Positions 50,450 through 59,882 of a DNA stretch of 64,000 bases are shown piece after piece; position 1 is the first letter of the stretch; every line of letters starts with the position of its first letter. Origin of the DNA: Haloarcula rara. GTDB lineage: Archaea; Halobacteriota; Halobacteria; Halobacteriales; Haloarculaceae. Under the pieces are notes generated by a model that saw only the letters and a program-made list of their open reading frames with translations, searched no databases and was not told the DNA's origin. A program made the position numbers and the translations under genes. The stretch lies in contig NZ_CP119786.1 of assembly GCF_029338235.1 (NCBI RefSeq), positions 1 to 64,000 on the forward strand, in the 5' to 3' direction.

Positions 50450-51100
50450 CGACGGCCGTCTCCGCAGCCAGGGCGGTCGCAGACGTCCAGGGACCTCACG
50501 AACCGAAACACCCCAGACACCGGACCGGCCGGACCAGCGTGTGGCTCCGTAGAACACACAGGGAACGGGTCCCACAGGTGGCAGACACGGTGGTGAGTTC
50601 CAGTTCCCGTACCAGACACAGCGCTGTACAATTATGAGCTTTCTGGGGCCGTTACTGCCGTTATGGGCGGTTTGAAGAAATGAGTGGCTGGCATCGGGCG
50701 CCAGCCGAGTAGGGTGCCTCTGACAGCCGGCTTTGAACGGCGATTACCTTCTGGTCCATAGACACATAAACGTTCCAGTATCCCACGTGTCACTTTATAT
50801 TTCAGGGCCACACATCGCGAGTGGCTCACTCGATACGTCCCGGACCGGTAGCGATGTCCTACCGCGGATGGGGCGAGCGTGACCAGTGCCCACCCCGAGC
50901 CAACGGGCCCGGCCCATACGTATAGGGTAGCAGACACGATGCGCGATGTTCTGGGCGATGCACTCGGGCCCGTCATGGAGAAAGGTTCCCGAGCGTATGA
51001 CGGTTTTGCCTGTATTATCATGCTAGTTTCGACGGGGACGGCCCGCTGTCGCGGCCAGCTAACCAACACTCGGAAGGTTCGGCGCTCCGTTGGTTAGTGT
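50450..51100. other. Gene-poor stretch with one short leaderless candidate
   Basis: 651 bp. A TATA-like TTTATAT (50794-50800) lies about 24 bp before a GTG at 50821, which opens a 34-codon frame (50821-50925) containing SYRGWGERDQCPPRANGPG; no homology recognised. A 9-bp inverted repeat closes the region at 51059-51097. Longer frames on the minus strand (50632-51069) do not look coding. Confidence 0.3.
51059..51097. promoter_or_regulatory. Inverted repeat CTAACCAAC ... GTTGGTTAG
   Basis: Perfect 9-bp arms (51059-51067 and 51089-51097) with a 21-base spacer, ending 3 bp before the ATG at 51101. It could form a hairpin over the ribosome-binding region or be an operator. Confidence 0.4.
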
Positions 51101-51403
51101 ATGACCGACCGCTCACACGCCTCCCAGGCCCGTGACAACCTGGAACGGATCGACGTCGACGACGACGCGGAACTGGCGACGCTTCGAGCGACAGCCGTGG
51201 ACGCCGTGGACGAACTCACCGACCATATCGAGGCGACCAGCGAGGACCAAGCGTCCGTCGAAGCGGACACGCCGACGTCGTGGGACGAAGGGGAGTGGGA
51301 GCCCTCGGTCGAGTCCGCCCGTGAGAAAGCCGGGGTTGCCCCGTCGAAGGGGACACTCACCACGAAGACTATCAACGGCCGCAACTCCTACTATGTCCAG
51401 TAG
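51101..51403 (+). CDS. Acidic haloarchaeal protein, unknown
   Basis: 100 residues, strongly acidic: DNLERIDVDDDAELATLRATAVDAVDELTDHIEATS is helical, followed by EGEWEPSVESAREKAGVAPSKGTLTTKTINGRNSYYV. No domain recognised and no membrane segment. The inverted repeat before the start suggests control of its expression. Confidence 0.6.
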   Translation: MTDRSHASQARDNLERIDVDDDAELATLRATAVDAVDELTDHIEATSEDQASVEADTPTSWDEGEWEPSVESAREKAGVAPSKGTLTTKTINGRNSYYVQ

Positions 51404-51653
51404 CGGGACGGGGACATGGTGAGGAGTCAGTACGTCGCGCCGGTCGACCCCGCCTGACGACCTCGCTCTTGTCCGATATCGACGACGAACCTCGAACGCG
51501 TGCCAGGCTGGACGAGTACGACGGCTCGGACCGACGAGCTCGCACGATGGCCAGTGACAAGCCAGCGCCACCACGTTCGGGAGCTGAACTCTCCGTGGCC
51601 TGTCTTTTTGTTAGGTACACAACGTATATGCGCAGTCCCCGTGATGGCAACCT

Positions 51654-53033
51654 ATGTTCCGCCCCCGGGTCGTGCTTCTGGTGTTCTGTTGCAGTCTGCT
51701 CTTTCTCGCCGGCTGCGGGGGTATCGTCCAGACCGATGGCGCTGCTGTACACACCACTTCGACAACTACACCAGGGTGGAACAGCACGCTCGAGGTCCAC
51801 TACATCAACGTCGGACAGTCGGTGAGTACGCTCGTCGTCAGCCCGACCGGCGAGACGATGCTCGTCGATACCGGCCACTACAACGACGACGGCGAGTACG
51901 TGTTACAGTATCTCCAGTCACACAACGTAACGCGAATCGACCAGCTGGTGGTCTCGCACAACGACGCCGACCATATCGGCGGCAACGCGGCCATCATCGA
52001 CTACTACGAGACGGAGGCCGACGGCATTGGCGCTATCTACGACCCGGGGATAGCGGCGAGCACGCAGACGTACACCGAGTACCTCGACGCCGTCGAGGAA
52101 CACGACGTGACGCTGTACGAGACGCGTGAGGGCGATAGCATCCAGTTCGATGGCGTCGACGTCCAGGTGCTCGGTCCGCCCGAGCCGTACCTCGAGAGCG
52201 AGGCCCGCAACGAGAACAGTCTCGTCCTCCGACTCGGCTACAACGAGACGAGTTTCCTCCTGACCGGTGACGCCGAGGACGACCAGGAAGCGTATCTCGT
52301 CGAGACGTACGGCCAGCAGCTCGACGCGACGGTGCTGAAGGCCGGCCACCACGGCTCCTCGAGTTCGACCAGTGGGGCGCTGCTGGATGCGGTCGACCCC
52401 GGCGCGGTCGTGATATCCAGTGCGTACGACTCCCAGTACGACCACCCAACTGCGGCGGTGTTAGACCGGTTTGCGACGCGGTCGATACCGGCCTACTGGA
52501 CCGCCCTACACGGAGATATCGTGCTGGTCAGCAACGGGACCACCGTCTCGGTTCAGACACAGCAGGCCGCCCCCACGGACCCGACCGTACTCCGGGACGG
52601 CGACCCAATCGAGCCAGGGACTGGTGGTGCTGTCACCGAACGTGAGCGGCTAACGGGAGCGGCGGCGGTTTCGCCCGCGCCAGTCGCGACGGACGGCGGT
52701 GGAGGGAATTTGGTTATCGAAGAAATCCACGCCGATGCAGCGGGAGACGACCGGGAGAACCTCAACGACGAGTACGTCGTGTTCGGCAACGATGGGGACA
52801 CGGACCTCGATCTGACGGGCTGGACGGTCGCCGACGAGGTCGACAAGACGTACGAGTTCCCAGACGGCTACACGCTGGCTGCTGGGGACAGCGTCACCCT
52901 CTACACCGGTGCTGGCACCGACACCGACGACGAACTGTACTGGGACTACGGGTCGCCAGTCTGGAACAACGCTGGTGATACGGTGACCGTCCGAAACAGT
53001 GAGGGGGATATCGTCCGAGAGGAGACGTACTGA
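51654..53033 (+). CDS. ComEC-like metallo-beta-lactamase lipoprotein with lamin-tail domain
   Basis: 459 residues. Lipobox LLFLAGCGG at the N-terminus, so it is a membrane lipoprotein facing outward. The metallo-beta-lactamase domain has VHYINVGQSVSTLV, MLVDTGHYNDDG, VVSHNDADHIGGNAAII (HxDxDH in a variant form), a second metal region LLTGDAEDDQEAYL, and LKAGHHGSSSSTSGALLDAV. The C-terminal 120 residues (LVIEEIHADAAGDDRENLNDEYVVFGNDG and DLTGWTVADEVDKTYEFPDGYTL) form a lamin-tail domain. It is followed by DUF3006 in TGATG overlap. It may act on extracellular DNA, like ComEC's nuclease domain; this is inference. Confidence 0.85.
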   Translation: MFRPRVVLLVFCCSLLFLAGCGGIVQTDGAAVHTTSTTTPGWNSTLEVHYINVGQSVSTLVVSPTGETMLVDTGHYNDDGEYVLQYLQSHNVTRIDQLVVSHNDADHIGGNAAIIDYYETEADGIGAIYDPGIAASTQTYTEYLDAVEEHDVTLYETREGDSIQFDGVDVQVLGPPEPYLESEARNENSLVLRLGYNETSFLLTGDAEDDQEAYLVETYGQQLDATVLKAGHHGSSSSTSGALLDAVDPGAVVISSAYDSQYDHPTAAVLDRFATRSIPAYWTALHGDIVLVSNGTTVSVQTQQAAPTDPTVLRDGDPIEPGTGGAVTERERLTGAAAVSPAPVATDGGGGNLVIEEIHADAAGDDRENLNDEYVVFGNDGDTDLDLTGWTVADEVDKTYEFPDGYTLAAGDSVTLYTGAGTDTDDELYWDYGSPVWNNAGDTVTVRNSEGDIVREETY

Positions 53034-53332
53034 TGACTGTCACTGTCGACCTTGCCGATGGGACGTACACGGCTGTCGTCGATTCCGTCGAGGACGGTCT
53101 GGCGACGGTGTTCTTCGAGGCCGACGGCGACGAGGTCGGGAACGCGGTCATCGACGCCTCGGCGCTACCCGACGACGGACGCCACGATGATGCGGTGTTG
53201 TCGGTGACGGTCGTCGATGGTGAGCCGGGCACGTGGGACTACGAGGCCGAGCGGACGACGACGCGGCGCGAGCGGACACAGAATCGGTTCGACCGACTCG
53301 CCGAACGGCCGCCTTCTGGTGAGGACGAATAG
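53033..53332 (+). CDS. DUF3006 family protein
   Basis: 99 residues. A beta-rich domain with VDLADGTYTAVVDSVEDGLATVFFE and LPDDGRHDDAVLSVTVVDG, typical of DUF3006, then a basic tail with RRERTQNRFDRLAERP. DUF3006 genes pair with ComEC-like metallo-beta-lactamase genes in bacteria and archaea, as here by TGATG overlap. Function unknown, perhaps a partner of the nuclease-like protein. Confidence 0.75.
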   Translation: MTVTVDLADGTYTAVVDSVEDGLATVFFEADGDEVGNAVIDASALPDDGRHDDAVLSVTVVDGEPGTWDYEAERTTTRRERTQNRFDRLAERPPSGEDE

Positions 53333-53335
53333 GGC

Positions 53336-53509
53336 CTAGCGGTTGGGTGGCCAGTTACAGCGGCGACAGCGGTCGCCATCGCTCCGGTCGATTCGGTCGC
53401 GGAGTGTCGCCCACGTTCCCTCGACGGTGTCTCCATCGGGATTGGCGCCACAGCCACGGCTGCCGACGAGATGCCAGGTTCCTGACGACTCGGTCTGGGC
53501 TGCCTGCAT
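53336..53509 (-). CDS. Small zinc-finger protein, candidate
   Basis: 57 residues. From ATG 53509: TWHLVGSRGCGANPDG, DTVEGTWATLRDRIDRSDGDRCRRCNWPP, stop at 53336. CG near residue 20 and CRRC near 48-51 could make a metal site. The composition is haloarchaeal and the WHLVG...CG...CRRCxWP pattern is familiar from small haloarchaeal proteins. It is too short to stand out among frames and converges with the DUF3006 gene, 4 bp from its stop. Confidence 0.5.
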   Translation of the reverse strand: MQAAQTESSGTWHLVGSRGCGANPDGDTVEGTWATLRDRIDRSDGDRCRRCNWPPNR

Positions 53510-53682
53510 GGGCAGTGGGTCTCAGGTGGACGGTATAGTTGTGGCGACGTGGTGGCGCAAGGTAGGCACACTTCTACCGGACTGTGGCGATATCACCGCA
53601 GCCGTGGGCTCCCGGCGTCGGGACGATATAGCGGTCTCTGCCGCCCACGTCCTTTACTACCAGTGGGCATATAGCTTGGCGT

Positions 53683-54528
53683 GTGAAGCAGTGCCCCGAG
53701 ACATCGACGCTTGCTGATACGGGCGAGTTCTCCGGGCACGTCTGGGTGCAGGAACTCCCTACCGGCGGCCAGTTCCGATTCACAGTCGCCCCCTCGGGGT
53801 TCGTGACCTTCGCGACACCGGATGGGTCGTTCGATGCGGCGGCCGCGGTACCAGTGGCGTTCCGACGGGCAGCCCACAAGATAGAGGCCCAACTGGACCG
53901 GGACGCCTTGCAGGCTGCGACGGATGCCCCGGACGAAATCACGTTCTGTGGCATCGCCACCCGCAACGAGGGTATCGACTACGACTGGGAGGCAGTACCG
54001 GCCTTCGTCGGCGTCGACGTGTGGTCCGGCCGGTCGGGGACGTTCCTGTCACCGGACGCGGCGACCGGGGTCTTCGACCGACTAGGGGTGCCAGCACTCC
54101 CGGCGGTCGAGAAAGAACAGCCGGCGGCACACACCGATTTAGGCCGGTTCGACGAGTCGGCCGGGTTCCCACCGTCGGCGTGGCGCGACGGCCCGGCGGC
54201 CGGCGTCCTGATTCGGGATAAGGCCGGGAATCGTGCCGCAGCGTGGCGTGTCCAACCCGGCGACGAACCGTCGGATGCAGCGCGCCACTCGGCCGCGGAG
54301 CTGGCCGCGGCGTATGCGACTTCGGAATGCATCGAGCAGACAGTTGCGGCGATGCCTGGCGATGGGACATCGACCACAGTGGCTGGAATTCGTGACCGGC
54401 TCGTCGCAGACGTTGCCCGTGAGGCGTATGCGGAACTCTTCGCGGACGGAGCGTTCATCGCCTCACTCACTGCCTTCGAGTCGGCCGTCGCCGAGCGCGT
54501 CCACCGGTATCAGTCTCCCGCCGAGTAG
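53683..54528 (+). CDS. RNA-ligase-like protein with degenerate catalytic motifs
   Basis: 281 residues. The layout follows DRB0094/Rnl2-type RNA ligases: GHVWVQELPTGGQFRF at motif I, a middle ITFCGIATRNEGIDYDWEAVPAFVGVDVW at motif IIIa, and GPAAGVLIRDKAGNRAAAWRV at motif IV/V. The usual motif I lysine (EKxDG) is replaced by Leu-Pro, and EGVVIR has become AGVLIR, so ATP-dependent ligation is doubtful. The helical C-terminus is intact. GTG 53683 is the only plausible start. Neighbours give no function. Confidence 0.55.
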   Translation: MKQCPETSTLADTGEFSGHVWVQELPTGGQFRFTVAPSGFVTFATPDGSFDAAAAVPVAFRRAAHKIEAQLDRDALQAATDAPDEITFCGIATRNEGIDYDWEAVPAFVGVDVWSGRSGTFLSPDAATGVFDRLGVPALPAVEKEQPAAHTDLGRFDESAGFPPSAWRDGPAAGVLIRDKAGNRAAAWRVQPGDEPSDAARHSAAELAAAYATSECIEQTVAAMPGDGTSTTVAGIRDRLVADVAREAYAELFADGAFIASLTAFESAVAERVHRYQSPAE

Positions 54529-54552
54529 GGTTCGCTCATCCGTGGTGGCCCG

Positions 54553-54974
54553 TTACCCGGTGAACTCCGTCGGCAAGTCGGTACCGGGATTCCTTGCCGT
54601 CGTCGCCTTGAACTCCGCGAGAAAGCGCTCGCCCCACTGGCTCGCCCCGTCGAGACACTCCCTGCAATACTCTCGCGTGAGAAGCGGTAGCAGGAGAGAA
54701 GCTGGCGCACCTCGTCGGCCGTTTTGGCTTTGACGTTGCGCTGATTGACCGTGCCCGACTCGACACGTTCGAGCAGTCCCCCGTCTCCGTCTCCTCGCAG
54801 AGTTCCTCGACCTGTACACGGTCTGCGTCGAGGTGGCCAGCCATCGAGCGAGGATAGTTCCACTCGCCGGTGCCGATGTGGTAACAGACGAGATACGCGA
54901 CGGGATTTGCCGTGTTGTGTCTCCTGTGATCGCCCAACTCGTCGTGGCATCGAACGTGTACCGATAGTACTCAT
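54553..54974 (-). pseudogene. Cys-rich haloarchaeal protein, about three frame breaks
   Basis: Pieces from three frames combine into one protein of about 140 residues: VRCHDELGDHRRHNTANPVAY, HIGTGEWNYPRSMAGHLDADRVQVEELCEE, GLLERVESGTVNQRNVKAK, EVRQLLSCYRFSRE and YCRECLDGASQWGERFLAEF. Breaks lie near 54955, near 54775 (a run of G on the minus strand) and near 54675. CxxH and CxxC groups suggest zinc binding. Decay or repeated sequencing error; the family is not recognised beyond haloarchaeal appearance. Confidence 0.5.
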
Positions 54975-55262
54975 GTCACACCATGCCACAGACATTTAAC
55001 ACTGTCCGGTGAAGTATCAACTGGGAGGAAGGTAGTGCGTCTCCCCGATGCCTGGACAGCTACCGCCGATGCTCCCACCGAATCCCCCCATGTGTCTCCC
55101 ATCCATCTTTTAATTCGGGAGTAGACCCTCATGCTGAGCTGGTCTGTGATAACGCAACCCATATTTCGTTATACGCTCGTTGCCAACAATGAACAATACC
55201 GGTCGAATCTGTATCCCGTCACGGGGCTCTTATCGTCGAGACGCAACCATGATGGCCTCGCC

Positions 55263-56100
55263 ATGTGACATTCGCGTGTCACTATCGTCGTATGTGTCGT
55301 TATCGCCCTCGCTGGTGGGCCGATAGCGACGACCGCACAGGTTCAGTCAGCGGCGGGTATCGACTCTACTGTTCGTGCTGGAACTGGCACTCCTATAACG
55401 GCCCCGACAGCGAACGTCACTCGTTCCGTGCAGGTCGATTTCTACCAGGGGTCGACCAGGGGTGAGTTCACAGTCCGTGTCGTCTACCATGCACGGTCGA
55501 CCAGCGAAGCCGAGGCGGCAACGAACGGAACCTTCGACCCCGTCTGGTTGGACGGTGAGGAGCGCCTGGAACGAATCCTCGCTGAGAACGGCGCGGACCC
55601 ATCCACATTGACGGATGGTTGACAGTCGGTACAACACAGGGACTCGTTGACAGTCGGGGACGAACCGAACAGACCGCCTGAACACGGATGGGTGCTTCTC
55701 AAATACCGAGCCACCTGGGATGGGTACATTGCGCCCGGCGACAGTCTCGCACTCAGCGATGCGTATGCGACTACTTTCGCGAACAGCAGCGCGGGTTCTG
55801 GCTGGCGCTTCGACGTCGTTATGCCGAGGGACTGGACTGTATCGACAGTCAACGGCGACCCAATCACCAGGCCTACAGGGCATATCGCGAAGCGATACCG
55901 CTGGTCGGATATTCGACAGCCCACCACACCGTTCCTGGTCGTCGAGTCGCCCACCACTCCGACGGTCGGGAGTGACGCTGCTGGCCCACTCGGCCCGACT
56001 GGGAGAACACTCCTCACCTTGCTGCCCTTCTCGTATGCGGGCGAGTTCTCCACCGGGAGTAGCTCAGACGTATATTTCCCACATCGGCCACTGCGGGGCT
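55263..56100 (+). pseudogene. Secreted/surface protein gene with two in-frame TGA codons
   Basis: One continuous plus-strand frame from ATG 55263: codon 2 is TGA, then HSRVTIVVCVVIALAGGPIATTAQVQS, a clear signal peptide, then SVQVDFYQGSTRGEFTVRVVYHA and GDPITRPT. A second TGA (55620-55622) follows ADPSTLTDG, and the frame continues with VGDEPNRPPEHGWVLLKYRATWDGYIAPGD and WRFDVVMPRDWTVSTVNGD. Both TGA could come from CGA or TGG by one base. The frame loses shape after about 56100. Read as a decayed secreted protein. Confidence 0.55.
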
Positions 56101-56276
56101 TTCGAGTGCAAGCTAAGTGTTTTCGAAAGTGGGTCAGCAACCACTCGTTATGCTGCACATACGCATCGGCTCCGAATATTGTTCACAGTATACTAACCCA
56201 CATCGACGCCCTCGACCATCGACATGACCGTCCAATCCCCTCGCGGAACACACCATCGACGTTCGGGAGGGCCCAC

Positions 56277-56552
56277 ATGAGCGACGAGTGGGACGACGTG
56301 AGTTACGTCATCAGCTCCAAGTACCGTGTCGATACCCTCGACAGACTGCAAACGGGTCCTGCGACACCCTCGCTCGTCGCGGCCGACACCGACCGTGCCA
56401 TCGCCCACATCTCGCGGGCCCTCCAGGAACTCCAGGACGAAGGACTGGTCACGTTACTGGTCTCCGAAGAACGCCGGAAAGGACGCGTCTATGGGGTAAC
56501 TGAGAAGGGGGCAGACGTCATAGAGAAGATTCACGCCCAGGATATGGTGTGA
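56277..56552 (+). CDS. Winged-helix transcription factor
   Basis: 91 residues: DVSYVISSKYRVDTLDRLQTGPATPSLVAADTD, then the recognition helix RAIAHISRALQELQDEGLV, and a wing KGRVYGVTEKGADVIEKI. This is a typical stand-alone haloarchaeal winged helix. ATG 56277 is chosen because the domain begins there, although the frame is continuous with the broken upstream gene. Target unknown. Confidence 0.72.
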   Translation: MSDEWDDVSYVISSKYRVDTLDRLQTGPATPSLVAADTDRAIAHISRALQELQDEGLVTLLVSEERRKGRVYGVTEKGADVIEKIHAQDMV

Positions 56553-56688
56553 GCGAGTTCTTCCAGTACTTCCCGAAGGGCCCTGGGGTTCCGCAACGGA
56601 CAAGTCCCACCCCACTGACCTAGCGCGGTCAGGGCGCTGTCGTGGCAGGCCAAAAGCCAGCGATGAGGTCTCCCCACGGACGTACGTC

Positions 56689-57426
56689 GTGTTCGGCTCA
56701 CACGAGGCACTCGCCCGTCCAGCCATCGCGCTGGAGGTCGTTAGCTGGGCCGGTGAGTCGGCGGTTTCGGGGGCACTGTTCTTTGGCGTGCCGCTGGTTG
56801 GCCTCGCCAGCAGCTTTGCGCTCTACTATCCGCGCCGGCTGGACGATGGCTGGAACCCTCGTGACGACTGGCTGTTCGGGGCTCACCTGGCGCTGGGTGG
56901 GTTGTTCGTCGCGCACTTCCTCTTCCTGGCCATGCTGGGTGACATCGGCGGACTACTGACGGTGGGCCTCCTGGCCCTCGTTGTCTGGCGTTACCGTCCT
57001 GACGACGGGGTGGTCGCGGGTGTTCGCGAATTCGTTGCATCGGCACCCGGGGCGGTCCAGTCACCCGAGATAACGGACGAGCGACTGACTGCAGTGGCCG
57101 TCGCCACCGCGTTCGCGGCACTGACAGCTGTCGTCGCGATGGATTACCGGGGGACTATAACGTCGTGGATATTCCTCGTCACCGCTGGCAACATCCTCGT
57201 GTCGTTTCCGGTCCTGGCTCTCCTCGTCTCCAAGCCCCGCCTGTCGGTAGCGAGAATCGCCCTTATCACGGGCCTCACGGGGATGGTGTGGCTGTACGTC
57301 TTCTCTGGGGAGGTCGATTCGGGCGCCCTCGGCGGAGGCGGTTTCCTGACGGGTCTCCTGGTTTTCAGTTTCGTCTTCCTCCCCTCGCCCCTGTTCTACG
57401 GTACCCTCTGGCTAACGGCAGAGTGA
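56689..57426 (+). CDS. Polytopic membrane protein, unknown
   Basis: 245 residues with about seven hydrophobic helices, for example SAVSGALFFGVPLVGLASSFALYY, LALGGLFVAHFLFLAML and FLTGLLVFSFVFLPSPLFYGTLWL. A loop after helix three contains RYRPDDGVVAGVREFVAS. No family recognised. The start is GTG 56689 (FGSHEALARP); no other start fits. It precedes the second pit gene, but no link is shown. Confidence 0.62.
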   Translation: MFGSHEALARPAIALEVVSWAGESAVSGALFFGVPLVGLASSFALYYPRRLDDGWNPRDDWLFGAHLALGGLFVAHFLFLAMLGDIGGLLTVGLLALVVWRYRPDDGVVAGVREFVASAPGAVQSPEITDERLTAVAVATAFAALTAVVAMDYRGTITSWIFLVTAGNILVSFPVLALLVSKPRLSVARIALITGLTGMVWLYVFSGEVDSGALGGGGFLTGLLVFSFVFLPSPLFYGTLWLTAE

Positions 57427-57618
57427 CCGTCAGTCACTCGGCTCTATCGCGGCCGGAGCGGTGGGTACTCGGCCGAACGCGATAGCGGTCTCTTGTGGCA
57501 CCCGACCAATCCGCTTTCGCTCCGCACTCAATCGCCGGTGTCTGGAGTCGCCCAGTGCCGACCTGGACCTGCTGTCAGAAGTTATAACATGCCGTCTCCT
57601 GATGTTGCTCCTGATACG

Positions 57619-58862
57619 ATGGTCGAGCTGCTAGCCGTCGTGGGTATCGGTGTCGCTGTATTCGTCGGGTTCAACATCGGAGGGTCGTCTACGGGCGTGG
57701 CGTTCGGGCCGGCTGTCGGTTCACGCCTGGTTCGAAAGACGACTGCGGGAGCGTTGTTCGTTGGGTTCGGGTTTCTGGGAGCCTGGACCGTCGGCCGGAA
57801 CGTCATCGCGACGATGAGCAGTAGTATCGTGCCGGCGACCCAGTTTACGCCCATCGCGAGTGTCGCCGTGCTGTTTTTCACCGGGGCGTCGCTGTTGATA
57901 TCGAATCTCTACGGCGTGCCGGCCTCGACCTCGATGACCGCTGTCGGCGCCATCGTCGGCCTGGGCCTGGCCTCGGGCACCCTGAACCAGGCGCTGATGT
58001 TCGTCATCGTCTCGGCGTGGATTGTCGCCCCGCTGGTGTGTCTGGTTATCGGGGTCGTCGTCGGCCGGTATCTGTACCCGTATCTCGACCGCTACATCGC
58101 GTTCACAACGTTCGACCTCCACTTCATCCAGCTCGACCGGTCGGGCGCGATTCCGCGGCCCTCGATAAACCCGAACGCGTCACCACAGGACATCGTCGGC
58201 TCGCTCTCGGTGGTCGTCATCGGCTGTTATATGGCGTTCTCGGCAGGGGCGTCGAACGCGGCGAACGCCGTGGCCCCTCTCGTCGGTGCAGGGGGGTCCC
58301 TCACAGTCGACCAGGGCGTCATGCTCGCGGTGGCGGCTTTCGGGCTGGGTAGTTTCACCATCGCCCGTCGCACGCTGGAGACAGTCGGAGACGATATCAC
58401 GGAGCTGCCGTTCTCGCGTCACTGATCATCTCCATCGTCGGGGGAACGGTTATCACTATCCTCTCCTATCTGGGGATTCCAGCGAGTCTCGCAGTCTCGA
58501 CGACGTCGACGATTATCGGGCTCGGGTGGGGCCGGGCGAGTCGGGCAGCCACACTGGCGGAGTTAGCGACGCCATCGCCCGACGGGCCGGAGTTAGACGT
58601 CACGACAGGCGCACTGGTGACCTCGCGCGCCGAGGACGCTCCCGCTGGCCCGACTATCGGGGACATCGCGCGAGATGAGAAGCCGGCAGAGAAGCCAGAG
58701 GAGGTTCCGGAGGTCCCGGATGTCGGCGCCGAGGGGCCGGCCGACCTCGACCAGCGGAGTCTCTTCGACCCAGCGGCGGCCAAGCGTATCGTGACGATGT
58801 GGGTGTTGACACCGTCGCTGGCCGTTGTGACCTCGTATCCGGTGTTCGCGTTCCTGCTGTGA
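57619..58862 (+). CDS. pitA: Second PiT-type phosphate permease, frameshifted
   Basis: About 415 residues in two pieces. First: VFVGFNIGGSSTGVAFGPAVGSRLV, NLYGVPASTSMTAVGAIVGLGLASG, VVIGCYMAFSAGASNAANAVAPLVG. It stops falsely near 58426. Near 58409 one base is missing (CCGTT for CCGGTT). The second piece continues LIISIVGGTVITILSYLGIPASL, WGRASRAATLAEL, a Pro/Glu-rich loop and a final helix to 58862. The start is ATG 57619, with a TATA-like TTATAA about 35 bp upstream. Close paralogue of the gene at 48783-49958. Confidence 0.85.
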
Positions 58863-59140
58863 GCAGGACACAGCACTGCTGGCAGGTCGACAGTCACCTG
58901 TCACTGTCGAACGTGAGTTGTAACGATTCGCCGGTGGTAGGTACTGTTCGTGAGCCACCCGTCTTCGAGCCCTGCCGCCACCCAGTACGGTTTGACGACT
59001 GCTCGTCTGCAGGAATCGCCGACCAGCCGCTGCTGTGACTGGCCTCCATGGTGCAGTCGGACTTTTCGGTGTCAAGCAGAGTGGAAACAAGCGATACTGG
59101 TTTTGTCAGTTAACTCATATGTCCTCGCAGGCGAGTCCCA

Positions 59141-59383
59141 ATGCCTGAGGAACAACTATTCAAAACCGAAGAACAGACCGAGAGAACCGCTATCGCGCGA
59201 GCCTTACGTGAGGCAGCGGCCGAGATCGAATCCGGCGATGTCCAGTTGCTGAGCGGTTCACAGAAACAGAGCGTGACTGTCCCGGAGCAACCCCGTTTCG
59301 AGGTCGAACTCGAACGGTTGACCGATTCGGAAACGGGAGCGCAACGATTCGAACTCGAGTACGAAATCAGGTGGACGGAGTAA
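59141..59383 (+). CDS. Amphi-Trp domain protein
   Basis: 80 residues: MPEEQLFKTEEQTERTAIARALREAAAEIESGDVQLLSGSQKQSVTVPEQPRFEVELERLTDSETGAQRF then ELEYEIRWTE. The order and the Trp-containing last strand fit the amphi-Trp domain family, common as small proteins in haloarchaea. Role unknown. Stands alone. Confidence 0.75.
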   Translation: MPEEQLFKTEEQTERTAIARALREAAAEIESGDVQLLSGSQKQSVTVPEQPRFEVELERLTDSETGAQRFELEYEIRWTE

Positions 59384-59444
59384 CACCCCCGGTGTCGGTC
59401 ACGCCAGGACGGTAGCCACTGGATAACTCGAGATGCGGCTGCCG

Positions 59445-59882
59445 TTATCTCTTCGGAGGGAGGGACCGGAGGAACTCACCAAAGACCGATTGACAGTGCT
59501 CACAGAGCGTGTACGTTGCGTACGCGGGTAGTTCGTCGCCGACGCGCCGATAGAGTTCTATGCCGAGGCCTGCCCGGGGAGTCCTGTCCGCACAGAAACT
59601 GCAGGTCGAGGCCACTATCTGGTAGGCGTCGCCGATGGCGGCGTCCGTACGGATTTGCGGCTGTCCGTGTGTGTGCCAGTTTGTGAGCAGTGCGACCACC
59701 TCGCTCGCACAGTCCGGACAGAGCGTGAGGCCGCCGTCGCTCGGAACACCGGCCGGCACCGACGTCGCCTCGCTGGGATAGCACTGGAGGGCGAGCAACT
59801 GTTCGGTCAACAGATAGCCACAGAACGTACACGACACCCTCTGTGAATCGATTCCGGACGGCTGGCTCGGCTGGCTGCTCAT
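59445..59882 (-). CDS. Cys-rich zinc-finger protein
   Basis: 145 residues with four metal-binding pairs: SCTFCGYLL, LCPDCASEV, CSFCADRT and LCEHCQSVF. Their even spacing suggests two zinc ribbons, with strand-rich linkers. ATG 59882 is chosen over 59906 because a TATA-like TTCTATG near 59910 would place the start there. Possible nucleic-acid or protein binding; family not assigned. Confidence 0.65.
   Translation of the reverse strand: MSSQPSQPSGIDSQRVSCTFCGYLLTEQLLALQCYPSEATSVPAGVPSDGGLTLCPDCASEVVALLTNWHTHGQPQIRTDAAIGDAYQIVASTCSFCADRTPRAGLGIELYRRVGDELPAYATYTLCEHCQSVFGEFLRSLPPKR

Noticed and set aside
55263..55622. Selenocysteine or other recoding at the TGA codons
   Set aside because: No recoding structure is visible, one TGA directly follows the ATG, and haloarchaea are not known to use selenocysteine.
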